Below are positions 1-8,840 of a stretch of DNA of 64,000 bases, piece after piece; position 1 is the first letter of the stretch, and every line of letters begins with the position of its first letter. The stretch is from Belliella calami (GTDB taxonomy: Bacteria > Bacteroidota > Bacteroidia > Cytophagales > Cyclobacteriaceae), in assembly GCF_022549695.1 (NCBI RefSeq), contig NZ_JAKZGS010000002.1, forward strand, positions 144,484 through 208,483, given 5' to 3'. The notes below the pieces were generated by a model that was not told where the DNA came from, ran no database searches, and saw nothing but the letters and a program-made list of their open reading frames with translations. Made by a program: the position numbers and the translations under genes.

Positions 1-1150
1 CAATCAAATCCGCCAAACGTTTGGGAGAAATGGGGAAATCAGAAATATGCAAGGTCAACTCATTGAGATATGATTTCACTGGCCCCATCATCCAATTGGA
101 AGCAGCTTTGTAATTCTGGGTTGATTCACATAATTCATTGAAATAAAGTGCGATTTCCTTTGAATCAGTCAATACTCCCGCATCATACTCAGGTAGTCCA
201 TAAGAGTTGACAAACTTATAATGCAACTCCCTAGGCAATGCAGGCATTTCTTTTCTAATTCCCTCTAGCCATTCTTCTGAGACAACAACGGGACTCAAAT
301 CAGGCTCTGGGAAATATCTATAATCATTCAAGTCTTCTTTGGTACGCATTGATGCAGTAAGACCTGTTGTCGCATCAAATGTCCGAGTTTCAGAAATGAT
401 TTCTTCATTGGCTTCAATCATATGAATCTGTCTTTCATATTCGTGCTCGATTGCTCTTGCCACATTTCTGAATGAATTCATATTCTTCACTTCAACTTTT
501 TTCCCATATTCAGCCGCGCCTCTCAATCTTACTGAGATATTAGCATCACAACGCAAAGATCCCTCTTCCATGTTTCCATCACATATATCAAGATATCTTA
601 CCAACTTTTTGATCTCCACCAAAAATGCATATGCTTCTTCAGAAGACCTGATATCTGGTTCGGATACGATCTCAATAAGTGGTACTCCTGCCCTATTGTA
701 ATCTACCAAGGTATCCACTTCGCCAGCTAAATGCATTGACTTGCCCGCATCTTCTTCCATGTGGATTCTTGTAAGAGTCACTGATCTTTTAGTACCATCT
801 GGCATCGTCAATGGGACTTGCCCTCCAACACAAATAGGATTCTTATCTTGTGTGATCTGATAGCCTTTTGGTAGATCGGGGTAAAAATAATTCTTCCTTG
901 CAAAAATATTCTTTCTGGTAATTTCAGAATTACAGGCAATTCCCATTTTCACAGCAAACTCCACTGCCGTTTTGTTTACTTTTGGCAAAGTACCTGGGTG
1001 ACCCAAAGTAACGACCGATATATGGGTATTCGGAAGATTTCCAAATTCTGTTGAATCAGTAGTGTACATTTTACTTTTTGTAAGTAACTGCGCATGGACT
1101 TCAAGCCCTACTACCAATTCATATTTATCTTTTATTTCTGCTGAAAGCAT
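1..1150 (-). CDS. gatB: Asp/Glu-tRNA amidotransferase subunit B, partial (3' end cut by window)
   Basis: Subunit B of the GatCAB amidotransferase, which converts misacylated Glu-tRNA(Gln) or Asp-tRNA(Asn) to the correct Gln or Asn form in the cytoplasm. Reading from the ATG at 1148-1150 gives a start resembling MLSAEIKDKYELVVGLEVHA, then the family-typical stretches IHMEEDAGKS, DYNRAGVPLIEI, SLRCDANIS and DYRYFPEPDL. About 383 codons are visible of the roughly 480-490 usual for the family, so the C-terminal tail domain lies left of position 1. alaS lies 90 bp upstream on the same strand, so the two translation genes may be co-transcribed. The reading frame is intact throughout the visible part. 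Confidence 0.95.
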   Translation of the reverse strand, partial: MLSAEIKDKYELVVGLEVHAQLLTKSKMYTTDSTEFGNLPNTHISVVTLGHPGTLPKVNKTAVEFAVKMGIACNSEITRKNIFARKNYFYPDLPKGYQITQDKNPICVGGQVPLTMPDGTKRSVTLTRIHMEEDAGKSMHLAGEVDTLVDYNRAGVPLIEIVSEPDIRSSEEAYAFLVEIKKLVRYLDICDGNMEEGSLRCDANISVRLRGAAEYGKKVEVKNMNSFRNVARAIEHEYERQIHMIEANEEIISETRTFDATTGLTASMRTKEDLNDYRYFPEPDLSPVVVSEEWLEGIRKEMPALPRELHYKFVNSYGLPEYDAGVLTDSKEIALYFNELCESTQNYKAASNWMMGPVKSYLNELTLHISDFPISPKRLADLI

Positions 1151-1240
1151 TTCTTATTATTCTTTTTGTAAAAACCGATAATGAAACTCAAAAATGGCTT
1201 AGAAAACATCTAAAACCAAATTAGATTTAAGTAAGTTGAC

Positions 1241-3871
1241 TTAAAGCTGGGAAAACATGATCTTCGCTTTTTCTACAACTGATGGTAAACCCGCCAGATT
1301 TTTGCCTCCTGCAGTTGCAAAGAACGGTTGGCCTCCTCCACCACCTTGGATTTCTTTTGCCAATTCTCGTACTGTATTTCCTGCATTTAGTCCTTTGGAA
1401 CTTACCAAATCGTCATTGATTACAACAGCAATCTGTGGCTTGCCATCAATCTCTGCTGCAATCACACAGATCAAATTCTTTATTTCATTCTTCAATTCAA
1501 ATGCGATCTTTTTCAAAGCGTCCGCTGAAGGCAAATTGACTGTTGCAAACAATTGATTGGTAACACCGACTGCTTCGACTTGATTCAAAAGTGCATCTTT
1601 TATAGCATTGGCTTGCAGACTATGTAGTCCTTCGATCTCTTTTTTCAATTCGTTTTTTTCTTGAATCAATGATTCAATAGCTTTTTTGACATCTTTTGGA
1701 CTTTTCAAAAGCTCTTGGATTTCCTTCACCAAAGTCAGTTGCTCATTAATATAGGATTCTGCTGCATCTGCGGTAATCGCCTCTATCCTTCTTACTCCGG
1801 AAGAAATAGATCCTTCAGAGACAATTTTGAACAAACCTATAACGCCTGTGGAAGCGACATGGCATCCACCACATAGTTCAACAGAAAAATCTTTATCAAA
1901 TGTGATAATCCTAACATATTCACCATACTTCTCTCCAAACAAAGCTGTAGCACCTTGTTGTTTGGCTGCTTCAATAGGAACATTCCTTTGCTCATACAAA
2001 GCTATATTCTCTCTTATTTTCGCATTGACAATTGATTCTACTTTAGTGATTTCTTCATCTGTCAATTTTGAGAAATGGGCAAAATCAAATCTAAGCAAAC
2101 TTTCATTGACCAAAGATCCTTTTTGCTGAATGTGGTCACCCAATACCTCCTTCAAAGCTGCTTGAAGCAAGTGGGTCGCTGTATGGTTATTGATCGTGAG
2201 TCTTCTTTTTTCAGCGTTAACTTTGGCTGAAAAAGTCGCAGTTGGATTACTTGGCAGCTTATCTACAAAATGAACAATCAGGTCATTTTCTTTTTTGGTA
2301 TCGAGAACTTTAATTTTCTCTGCCTCTGATTCCAAAAATCCCTGATCTCCTACTTGCCCACCACTTTCTGCATAAAACGGCGTTTTATCAAGTACCAATT
2401 GATAACGGTCTCCTTTTTTATCCTTTATCTGTCTGTATTTGACTATTTTGCTGCTTGCTTCCAGATGATCATATCCTATAAACTCAACTCCCTCTTCATC
2501 AGATACCATTATCCAATCACCCGTCTCTTGCTCAGCAGCTGCTCTTGATCTATTTTTCTGCTTTGCCATTTCTTCGGCAAAACCTTTCTCATCTATTGAA
2601 AGACCATTTTCCCTTGCTATCAGGGAAGTCAAATCAAGTGGAAATCCAAAGGTATCGTACAATTCAAAAGCTGTCTTACCATCGATTACCTTTTCGGATT
2701 TTGAAGCCATTTCAACTTGAATTTGATCAAGAATTTTCAATCCATTGTCCAAAGTTCTCAAGAATGAGGCTTCTTCTTCCTGAATAACTTTAGCGATGAA
2801 ATCTTGCTGAGCTGCTACTTCGGGGAATATTTCACCGAAATTCTCTGCCAAAAGAGGCATCAAATCAAACATAAAAGGTTTTTGGAAACCAAGGAAAGTG
2901 TAACCATATCTCACAGCCCTCCTCAAAATCCTCCTTATCACATATCCTGCCTTATTATTAGAAGGCAATTGCCCATCCGCAATTGTAAATGCTATCGCTC
3001 TGATGTGATCTACAATCACACGCATTGCGATGTCTATTTTTTCGCTTTCACCATATGTCTTTCCTGATTTTTGCTCAAGAATCTGAATAAATGGTATAAA
3101 TATATCAGTGTCGTAATTTGAAGATTTTTCCTGAATCGCACGCACCAAACGCTCAAAACCCATTCCTGTGTCCACATGCTTTGCAGGCAATTCTTTCAAG
3201 GATCCATCACTGAGTCTGTTGAATTGCATAAAAACCAAATTCCAAATCTCAATTACTTGTGGATGGTCATTGTTTACGAGATCAAATCCACTTTCAGAAG
3301 CCCTTTCTTCATCAGATCTAAGATCAACGTGGATCTCAGAACAAGGTCCACATGGGCCAGTATCTCCCATTTCCCAGAAATTATCCTTTTTAGAACCGAA
3401 TATAATCCTATCTTCAGGAACTATATTTTTCCAAAGATCAAAAGCCTCAATATCTTTGTCCAATCCATCTGAAGTATCACCACCAAAAACAGAGACATAC
3501 AACCTGTCTTTCGGTAATTTGTAAACATCAGTCAATAATTCCCAGGCCCATTCGATCGCTTCTTTTTTGAAATAATCACCAAAAGACCAGTTACCAAGCA
3601 TTTCAAACATGGTATGGTGGTAAGTATCCACACCTACTTCCTCTAGGTCATTATGCTTACCTGATACCCTCAGACATTTCTGACTGTTTGCCACCCTTGT
3701 AGCTTTGGCTATTTCATTTCCAAGAAAATAATCCTTGAACTGATTCATGCCCGCATTGGTGAACATTAAGGTCGGATCGTTCTTGACTACGATCGGTGAT
3801 GATGGTACAAATTGATGCTGTTTTGATTGAAAAAATTCAATAAATGTACTTCTGATTTTCTTTGCTTCCAT
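1241..3871 (-). CDS. alaS: Alanine--tRNA ligase
   Basis: Charges tRNA(Ala) with alanine. The 876-aa length is full size for the bacterial enzyme. The N-terminal class II catalytic core begins with the family-typical KIRSTFIEFFQSKQHQFVPS and includes the GDTGPCGPCSEIH segment. The editing domain shows the zinc-binding motifs HTATH and CGGCH. A C-terminal coiled coil is followed by a C-Ala domain with a GGGGG-containing motif near the end. The ATG at 3869-3871 fits the conserved family start. The M23 peptidase gene is divergent from it, and the roughly 120-bp gap must hold promoters for both directions. Confidence 0.98.
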   Translation of the reverse strand: MEAKKIRSTFIEFFQSKQHQFVPSSPIVVKNDPTLMFTNAGMNQFKDYFLGNEIAKATRVANSQKCLRVSGKHNDLEEVGVDTYHHTMFEMLGNWSFGDYFKKEAIEWAWELLTDVYKLPKDRLYVSVFGGDTSDGLDKDIEAFDLWKNIVPEDRIIFGSKKDNFWEMGDTGPCGPCSEIHVDLRSDEERASESGFDLVNNDHPQVIEIWNLVFMQFNRLSDGSLKELPAKHVDTGMGFERLVRAIQEKSSNYDTDIFIPFIQILEQKSGKTYGESEKIDIAMRVIVDHIRAIAFTIADGQLPSNNKAGYVIRRILRRAVRYGYTFLGFQKPFMFDLMPLLAENFGEIFPEVAAQQDFIAKVIQEEEASFLRTLDNGLKILDQIQVEMASKSEKVIDGKTAFELYDTFGFPLDLTSLIARENGLSIDEKGFAEEMAKQKNRSRAAAEQETGDWIMVSDEEGVEFIGYDHLEASSKIVKYRQIKDKKGDRYQLVLDKTPFYAESGGQVGDQGFLESEAEKIKVLDTKKENDLIVHFVDKLPSNPTATFSAKVNAEKRRLTINNHTATHLLQAALKEVLGDHIQQKGSLVNESLLRFDFAHFSKLTDEEITKVESIVNAKIRENIALYEQRNVPIEAAKQQGATALFGEKYGEYVRIITFDKDFSVELCGGCHVASTGVIGLFKIVSEGSISSGVRRIEAITADAAESYINEQLTLVKEIQELLKSPKDVKKAIESLIQEKNELKKEIEGLHSLQANAIKDALLNQVEAVGVTNQLFATVNLPSADALKKIAFELKNEIKNLICVIAAEIDGKPQIAVVINDDLVSSKGLNAGNTVRELAKEIQGGGGGQPFFATAGGKNLAGLPSVVEKAKIMFSQL

Positions 3872-3912
3872 GTAAGCTTTTGACTATGTTCGGATTATAA
3901 ATTCAAATTTTA

Positions 3913-3920
3913 TATATTTG
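3913..3920 (+). promoter_or_regulatory. Putative -7 box of the M23 peptidase gene
   Basis: TATATTTG matches the Bacteroidota -7 consensus TAnnTTTG and lies 75 bp before the chosen ATG at 3996. No convincing -33 TTG was found at the usual spacing, so this is a motif match plus position only. Confidence 0.4.
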
Positions 3921-3995
3921 CACGCTTCCGGTTCGTTATCTCACCCAAGTACGTACAAGGAATGCAAAATTAGAAGATTTACCCTGCAAATTATA

Positions 3996-4973
3996 ATGAG
4001 TAGAATAAAATATTACTACGATCCAAAAACCTGTAAATATGAAAGATACCAAAAAAGCAAATGGGATGTAGTCCTTAACGCATTGGGGTTCTTTTCTGCT
4101 GCTTCAATAATCGCAGTTGCAATTTTGATCGTATTCAACCTTTATTTCGATAGTCCAAAAGAAATCTTGCTTAAAAATGAAAATAAAGAACTCAAACTTT
4201 ATTATCAATTGATGGAAGAGGAAATTGGGATCATGAGTCAAATGCTTGGTGATCTGCAGCAAAGAGATGACAACTTGTATCGTGTTATTTTTGAAACCGA
4301 ACCAATCCCTACGGAAATCAGAAATGCGGGAATAGGTGGCGCTGATAGATTCAAGGATATCAAATCAAAAGGTTTGAAGCAAGAGCAACTCATCATTTCT
4401 TTGAAAAGTAAAGTAGAAAACCTTAAAAGACAATTGTATATACAGAATGTCAGCTATGATGACATTTCAGAAATGGCTTTGAATAAAGAAGAATATTGGG
4501 CGTCGATTCCAGCCATTCAACCAATTGTCAATGAAGAGTTAATCAACTTGGCTTCAGGTTTTGGAAATAGGCTACACCCAATTCTTAAAGTACGAAAGAT
4601 GCATACAGGTGTGGACTTTTCTGCACCAAAAGGCACTCCAATCTATGCTACTGGGGATGGAGTGGTTTCAGATGTCAAAACTGTTTTTGGAGGTTATGGA
4701 AAATACATAGAAATAGACCATGGCTTTGGTTTTGTAAGTAGATACGGCCACATGAACGAATTCAAAGTGAGAAAAGGGCAAAAAGTCAAAAGAGGTGATC
4801 TAATCGGTACCGTAGGAAATACAGGTTCATCTACTGCTCCACATGTCCACTATGAAGTGATCAAAGATGGCGCATTTGTCAATCCAGTCCATTATTTCTT
4901 CAAAGACCTAGAACCAAGCGAGTACGAAAAAATATTGGAATTAGCTTCTAAGGAAAATCAATCCTTGTCTTGA
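3996..4973 (+). CDS. M23 family metallopeptidase (membrane-anchored, LytM-like)
   Basis: Probable cell-wall hydrolase or regulator of one, anchored in the inner membrane and acting in the periplasm. An in-frame ATG lies further upstream at 3918, but the 3996 start is preferred because MSRIKYYYDPKTCKYE is the type of N-terminus I associate with this Bacteroidota family and because the putative -7 box overlaps the upstream start. A single membrane segment spans about residues 28-48, then a coiled-coil region to about 145. The C-terminal peptidase domain has HTGVDFSAPKGTP (first zinc ligands), RYGHM and the HxH motif in APHVHYEV. All expected zinc ligands are visible, so the enzyme looks active. 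It is a single gene, divergent from alaS. Confidence 0.9.
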   Translation: MSRIKYYYDPKTCKYERYQKSKWDVVLNALGFFSAASIIAVAILIVFNLYFDSPKEILLKNENKELKLYYQLMEEEIGIMSQMLGDLQQRDDNLYRVIFETEPIPTEIRNAGIGGADRFKDIKSKGLKQEQLIISLKSKVENLKRQLYIQNVSYDDISEMALNKEEYWASIPAIQPIVNEELINLASGFGNRLHPILKVRKMHTGVDFSAPKGTPIYATGDGVVSDVKTVFGGYGKYIEIDHGFGFVSRYGHMNEFKVRKGQKVKRGDLIGTVGNTGSSTAPHVHYEVIKDGAFVNPVHYFFKDLEPSEYEKILELASKENQSLS

Positions 4974-4998
4974 TATTGGTCGATTTGAATCGAATATA

Positions 4999-5218
4999 AG
5001 ATATTGATGGATATTAGATATTATGAGTATCCGCAATGTTGCACGTAGGGTAAGAAGTACCTTTATAAGTTGCGGATACTCGTCAGCAGACAACAGCTCA
5101 CAGTCAACAGAACCACACAAATCGTTCATCCAACAACCCATTGTTTGGCTACGTGCAAGAAAGCGGATAGTCATATTAGATATTGATGGATATTGGATAT
5201 TGAAGGATATTAGATATT
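4999..5218 (+). repeat. ATATT-rich direct repeats flanking a MITE-like element
   Basis: A 24-nt block at 4999-5022 recurs at 5178-5201 with one mismatch, and shorter GGATATTRGATATT-type units continue to about 5218. The MITE-like element at 5023-5174 sits inside. The ten bases next to each end of the element are identical (ATTAGATATT at 5013-5022 and 5175-5184). Either the element inserted into a pre-existing short repeat array, or the duplication was extended by slippage. Confidence 0.7.
5023..5174 (+). mobile_element. MITE-like element, copy 1 (152 bp, perfect 10-bp direct repeats)
   Basis: Non-autonomous element candidate. The left end reads ATGAGTATCCGCAATGTTGC and the right end, read inward on the minus strand, begins ATGACTATCCGC and continues to TTGCACGTAGCC, giving imperfect terminal inverted repeats of about 25 bp. 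An internal TTGCGGATACTC at 5070-5081 is the exact reverse complement of 5025-5036, so the left third can form a hairpin with a 33-nt loop. Both flanks carry ATTAGATATT. The copy at 52367-52516 aligns over its whole length in opposite orientation. Because each end starts with ATG, both strands contain short open frames (MSIRNVAR and MTIRFLARSQ starts), which I regard as by-products. No transposase gene is present in the window. Confidence 0.85.
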
Positions 5219-5426
5219 AATAGTAATTGATAGAATATCCACTTTCACACCAATAGCCAAACAAATTGGCGTGTTTTAAACCAATTGATGCACTGACAAT
5301 TAATCAACTAATAACGAATAACCATTATCCGCAAGATCATTTGTGATAATGATACTTACTGGTGTCATTGAGAATAATCATTTTGGAAATTTAGAAGTTT
5401 TGGGTTTAGAATAAATTAAGAAGCAT

Positions 5427-5464
5427 AAAAAAAGAGGAGCTGATTGGTCTCCTCTATTTTTTTT
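5427..5464 (-). terminator. Rho-independent terminator of the ABC exporter gene
   Basis: AGAGGAG at 5433-5439 pairs with CTCCTCT at 5449-5455. On the minus strand the hairpin is followed by a T-run (A-run 5427-5433 on plus), and T-rich sequence also flanks the other side, so it could work both ways. It lies just downstream of the stop at 5480. The stretch 5219-5426 before it shows no gene. Confidence 0.85.
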
Positions 5465-5479
5465 GACTATTGAAATTTA

Positions 5480-7231
5480 TCAAATTCTCGCTTGGTAGGT
5501 ATACAACTGATAGTATCTACCTTGCTTTTCGATCAATTCATCATGTTTGCCTTGCTCGACTATGTGGCCTTGTTCTATCACCAAAATCTGATCGGCCTGC
5601 CTTATCGTACTCAGTCTATGTGCGATTACAAATGTGGTTCTTCCTTCCATCAATTCTTTCAAACTTGCCTGAATCAAAGATTCACTTTCTGTGTCCAAGT
5701 TTGATGTCGCTTCATCCAAAACTAAAACACGAGGATCCGCCAATATTGCCCTAGCGATCGCTATCCGTTGTCTCTGACCACCTGAAAGCTTCACCCCTCT
5801 CTCACCGATCAGCGTATTCAGTCCATCTTCAAACCTATCTGTAAACTCATCAACATGTGCTGCTTTGACTGCCTGAATCAATCGATCATTCGATGCATTT
5901 GGTCTTGGAAATAGAATGTTTTCCTTGATAGTTCCTTCAAAAAGGAAATCATCTTGAAGTACTACCCCAAGCTGTGATCTATAACTGTCCAATGTGATCT
6001 TTTGCATATCCACACCATCCACAGTAATCAAACCTGCTTCTGGGTTCAAAAAAGATGCAGCGAGACCAGCTATTGTGGTTTTTCCCGAACCTGAAGTACC
6101 TACCAAAGCTGTCACCGATCCTGCAGGTGCCTCAAAGGAGATCTCATGCAAGACGTCTTTTCCTTCCTCGTATGCAAAGGACACATTATTGAAACTGATG
6201 TTACCGACGATTTTTGGAAGAGCAATATTTCTTTCACCTGAGGCATTTTCCAAAGGTGAATTCATGATTTCCTCTGTCCTATCCAGCCCTGCAAAAGCCT
6301 CTGTAAATTGACTACCAATGTTACTCATTTGTAATATCGGCGCTATCATAAATCCTAAGTACAATGTGAATGCTAGAAAATCCCCAAATGTCATTTGCCC
6401 ATCCATGATCATGTACCCACCGATTCCCATGATTCCGGCAGAAGCCAAACCCAAAAGAAAAGTCGCTGATGAGGTAACTATACTAGTTGTGGTCAAACTT
6501 TGTTTTACATTCAAAAACAAGCGCTCCACACCCATTTCAAAACTTTTGATTTCTTGCTCTTCTGCGTTGAATCCCTTGATCACTCTTATCCCACCCAAAG
6601 TTTCGGTCAATCTACCTGTAACTTCTGCATTTATCTTTCCTCTTTCTCTAAAAATTGGTCGGATTTTACCAAAAGCTTTGAGAGAAATAAGTCCAAAAAT
6701 AATCACAGGAACCAATACATAAAGTGTCATCAATGGACTGATGTAAATCAACAAAACCAAGGAAATCACCGCTGTCAATATTCCACCGATCATTTGCGCA
6801 AAACCTGTTCCGACTAAATTCCTTACACCTTCCACGTCAGTCATGATTCTGGAAACCAATTCACCTGTTTTGGTATTGTCAAAAAACCTTATTGGAAGCT
6901 GGATTATATGCCTCTGTACTTGAGCTCTCAATTTTGAAATCAAATGCTGAGCTTCCACACTGAGGATTTGTGTCAAAGCATAGGAAGTGACAGCTTGAAT
7001 GGTAATTGCAATTGTAACACCTACTACAAGCCACTTGAGTGTATCGATATTATTTGATGGAATGACATCATCGATAAGAATTTTACTCGCCCCTGGCAAA
7101 ACTAAGCCTGAGAGTCTACTGATAATGATTAGAAAAAGTCCAAAGAACAATTGTTTTCTCCTCGGCCAAATTATTGTTTTGAAAACATGAGACATCGTGA
7201 CCCTGTTTTCACCTCTTTTTGATTTTGACAT
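5480..7231 (-). CDS. ABC transporter, fused permease-ATPase (MsbA-like half-transporter)
   Basis: Homodimeric-type exporter of lipids, peptides or drugs in the inner membrane; substrate not inferable. Of the 583 aa, the first ~320 form a six-helix transmembrane domain. The nucleotide-binding domain has every canonical motif: Walker A GTSGSGKTT, Q-loop region GVVLQDDFLF, signature LSGGQRQR, Walker B VLVLDEATSNLD and H-loop FVIAHRLST. It is a useful contrast to the degenerate ABC protein at 23652-25352. It appears monocistronic, with a terminator directly downstream and a 628-bp repeat-bearing gap upstream. Confidence 0.93.
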   Translation of the reverse strand: MSKSKRGENRVTMSHVFKTIIWPRRKQLFFGLFLIIISRLSGLVLPGASKILIDDVIPSNNIDTLKWLVVGVTIAITIQAVTSYALTQILSVEAQHLISKLRAQVQRHIIQLPIRFFDNTKTGELVSRIMTDVEGVRNLVGTGFAQMIGGILTAVISLVLLIYISPLMTLYVLVPVIIFGLISLKAFGKIRPIFRERGKINAEVTGRLTETLGGIRVIKGFNAEEQEIKSFEMGVERLFLNVKQSLTTTSIVTSSATFLLGLASAGIMGIGGYMIMDGQMTFGDFLAFTLYLGFMIAPILQMSNIGSQFTEAFAGLDRTEEIMNSPLENASGERNIALPKIVGNISFNNVSFAYEEGKDVLHEISFEAPAGSVTALVGTSGSGKTTIAGLAASFLNPEAGLITVDGVDMQKITLDSYRSQLGVVLQDDFLFEGTIKENILFPRPNASNDRLIQAVKAAHVDEFTDRFEDGLNTLIGERGVKLSGGQRQRIAIARAILADPRVLVLDEATSNLDTESESLIQASLKELMEGRTTFVIAHRLSTIRQADQILVIEQGHIVEQGKHDELIEKQGRYYQLYTYQARI

Positions 7232-7278
7232 TTTTAAAATTAAAATTTGATAAAATTTCTATCCATAAATTTATTCAT

Positions 7279-7320
7279 CGGGTCATGACCCGGTTCTTAT
7301 ATCAAAGGCCCTTTCAGGGC
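7279..7320. repeat. Palindrome pair, copy 1
   Basis: CGGGTCATGACCCG (7279-7292, perfect palindrome) is followed after a short spacer by GGCCCTTTCAGGGC (about 7307-7320). The same arrangement recurs at 7571-7612, which suggests a small dispersed repeat unit rather than chance. Confidence 0.6.
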
Positions 7321-7570
7321 ACTCTCTCTTGATTATCAAGTTTAACCTCCCGATTCTAGGGAAAGGCTCTTCTGGGTTTTTATCTCGTTACTTTCTTTTT
7401 TTTTGCAGGACATGAAACTTTTTGCTTCTTGTTTCTCCCTTCTCTGTCGTGAGTCTTAATGTCTCGTCCTAAAATTACCTGACACTTTTTTTATTGACTT
7501 CTCTTTATTTCCGATAGTCATTCAATTGCCCTTTCAGGGCAAATGTTCAACTGAAATCTTTTTAAACATC

Positions 7571-7612
7571 GGGTCATGACCCAATGCTTGGATCATAAGC
7601 CCCCTTAAGGGC
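7571..7612. repeat. Palindrome pair, copy 2
   Basis: GGGTCATGACCC (7571-7582) is followed by GCCCCCTTAAGGGC (about 7599-7612), with the same order and nearly the same spacing as the pair at 7279-7320. Base changes in the second palindrome keep it largely self-complementary, as expected if structure matters. Confidence 0.6.
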
Positions 7613-7818
7613 ATGTTCTTGGTTATTGCCTCTCGTTTCACTCAGGTCTCACACTCTTGTCTCAAATTTTGTGTCTCATATCTCACGTCTCACCTCTAGC
7701 TTCTCTCTTGCATCTCACTTCTTCCGCCCAATCACTCGCATTCAACATCAAAAGTCTAAAAATTAGTTCTTTTTTGAAGAAAGGAAATATTAGACCTTCC
7801 AAATACTAGATATTCCTT

Positions 7819-7826
7819 TAACTTTG
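7819..7826 (+). promoter_or_regulatory. Putative -7 box of the transaldolase gene
   Basis: TAACTTTG matches TAnnTTTG and lies 33 bp before the ATG at 7860. No clear -33 element was seen. Motif and position only. Confidence 0.4.
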
Positions 7827-7859
7827 TTGGATCAACATTAATCATTAAACCTATATAAA

Positions 7860-8519
7860 ATGAAATTCTTTATTGACACTGCAAACCTTGACGAAATCAG
7901 AGAAGCATACGACCTTGGAGTTCTTGATGGCGTTACTACCAATCCATCATTGATGGCAAAAGAAGGCATTAGCGGAGACGCAAATGTTAGAGCTCACTAC
8001 AAAGCAATCTGTGATATTGTAGATGATAAAGTAAGTGCTGAGGTAATCTCAACTGATTTTGAAGGCATGATCAAAGAAGGTAAAGAGTTGGCAAAAATCG
8101 ATGATAAAATTGTGGTGAAAATCCCAATGATCAGAGATGGTGTAAAAGCGATCAAATATTTCAATTCTGAAGGAATCAGAACAAATTGTACCTTGGTATT
8201 TTCTGCAGGTCAGGCAATCTTAGCTGCCAAGGCAGGAGCTTCTTACCTTTCACCATTTATCGGGAGACTTGATGATATTTCTTATGATGGTCTTGAATTG
8301 ATTGAGCAAATTGTACACATTTACCATACTTATGGTTTTGCAACTGAAGTTTTGGCTGCATCTGTAAGACATTCAATGCATTTGATCAAATGTGCTGAAA
8401 TCGGTGCTGATGTAGTAACATGTCCATTGAAAGTAATCACTGGCTTGCTTAAGCATCCATTGACAGATTCTGGATTGGCTACATTCCTTGCTGATCATGC
8501 AAAAGCTGCTGGAAAATAA
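7860..8519 (+). CDS. fsa: Small transaldolase / fructose-6-phosphate aldolase (TalC/FSA family)
   Basis: Cytoplasmic class I aldolase of the pentose phosphate pathway. At 219 aa it has the compact size of the TalC/FSA group rather than the ~320 aa of classical transaldolase. It begins MKFFIDTANLDEIREA and contains the family motifs GVTTNPSLMAKEG and KIPMI. The Schiff-base lysine should be in CTLVFSAGQA/KIPM surroundings, and EVLAASVRH is the usual C-terminal phosphate-binding part. Sequence alone does not decide between transaldolase and F6P aldolase activity. It is followed by an 11-bp inverted repeat and then the 67-aa/ftsE pair. Confidence 0.9.
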   Translation: MKFFIDTANLDEIREAYDLGVLDGVTTNPSLMAKEGISGDANVRAHYKAICDIVDDKVSAEVISTDFEGMIKEGKELAKIDDKIVVKIPMIRDGVKAIKYFNSEGIRTNCTLVFSAGQAILAAKAGASYLSPFIGRLDDISYDGLELIEQIVHIYHTYGFATEVLAASVRHSMHLIKCAEIGADVVTCPLKVITGLLKHPLTDSGLATFLADHAKAAGK

Positions 8520-8527
8520 AATAAAAA

Positions 8528-8601
8528 CCCACGGATTAGCATTTTGAAGTTTTATTGTGATTTTTCATAACAATTTAGGTTCAAAAGAAGTAATCCGTGG
8601 G
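8528..8601. repeat. Widely spaced 11-bp inverted repeat downstream of the transaldolase
   Basis: CCCACGGATTA (8528-8538) and TAATCCGTGGG (8591-8601) are perfect reverse complements separated by 52 nt. The loop is AT-rich. There is no T-run after the right arm, so it is not a classical terminator. It could stabilise the mRNA 3' end or form a structured leader for the gene at 8635. Confidence 0.6.
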
Positions 8602-8634
8602 AATATTCATCGTTATACAAACCGACCCAAATAG

Positions 8635-8838
8635 ATGTACATCATAAAAGTCAAAGGCAAAGCTAAAATACCAGATTATATACAGATCAGAGATGAGAAC
8701 TTTGTATTAGTAGCATATTTTAGAGCTGACAGACCTATGAAAAATGTAGAAAAATTCGGTTTGGAAGGAAAAGAAGAAGCATTAGAAGCTTTGATCAAAG
8801 ATCTTCCTTTTGGGAAACTTCAAAAATTGGAATTGTAA
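8635..8838 (+). CDS. 67-aa protein of unknown function, coupled to ftsE
   Basis: I do not recognise a named family. The protein begins MYIIKVKGKAKIPDYIQIRD, is rich in Lys and Glu, and lacks a signal peptide or membrane segment, so it is probably cytoplasmic. It ends 2 bp before the ftsE ATG at 8841, which argues for translational coupling and a real gene. Codon use resembles the neighbours. Pattern of alternating hydrophobic residues (YIIKVKG, FVLVAYF) suggests a small beta-rich fold. Confidence 0.7.
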   Translation: MYIIKVKGKAKIPDYIQIRDENFVLVAYFRADRPMKNVEKFGLEGKEEALEALIKDLPFGKLQKLEL

Positions 8839-8840
8839 GA

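Larger units (their letters stand above)
7232..7859. other. Intergenic region (628 bp) with paired palindromes
   Basis: No gene was found between the divergent ABC exporter and transaldolase genes. The region holds two copies of a palindrome pair (see 7279-7320 and 7571-7612), an extra GCCCTTTCAGGGC near 7528-7540, and C/T-rich stretches with repeated CTTCT, TCTC and TCACT words on the plus strand. Promoters for both flanking genes must lie here. Confidence 0.6.

Noticed and set aside
3918..3995. N-terminal extension of the M23 peptidase from ATG 3918
   Set aside because: The start overlaps the putative -7 box, and the residues do not look like the family N-terminus, which begins at MSRIKYYYD.
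5023..5220. Open frames on both strands at the 5.0-5.2 kb element (65 aa plus strand, 77 aa minus strand)
   Set aside because: They start at the ATG within the inverted ends of the mobile element and lack family resemblance; treated as by-products of the repeat.
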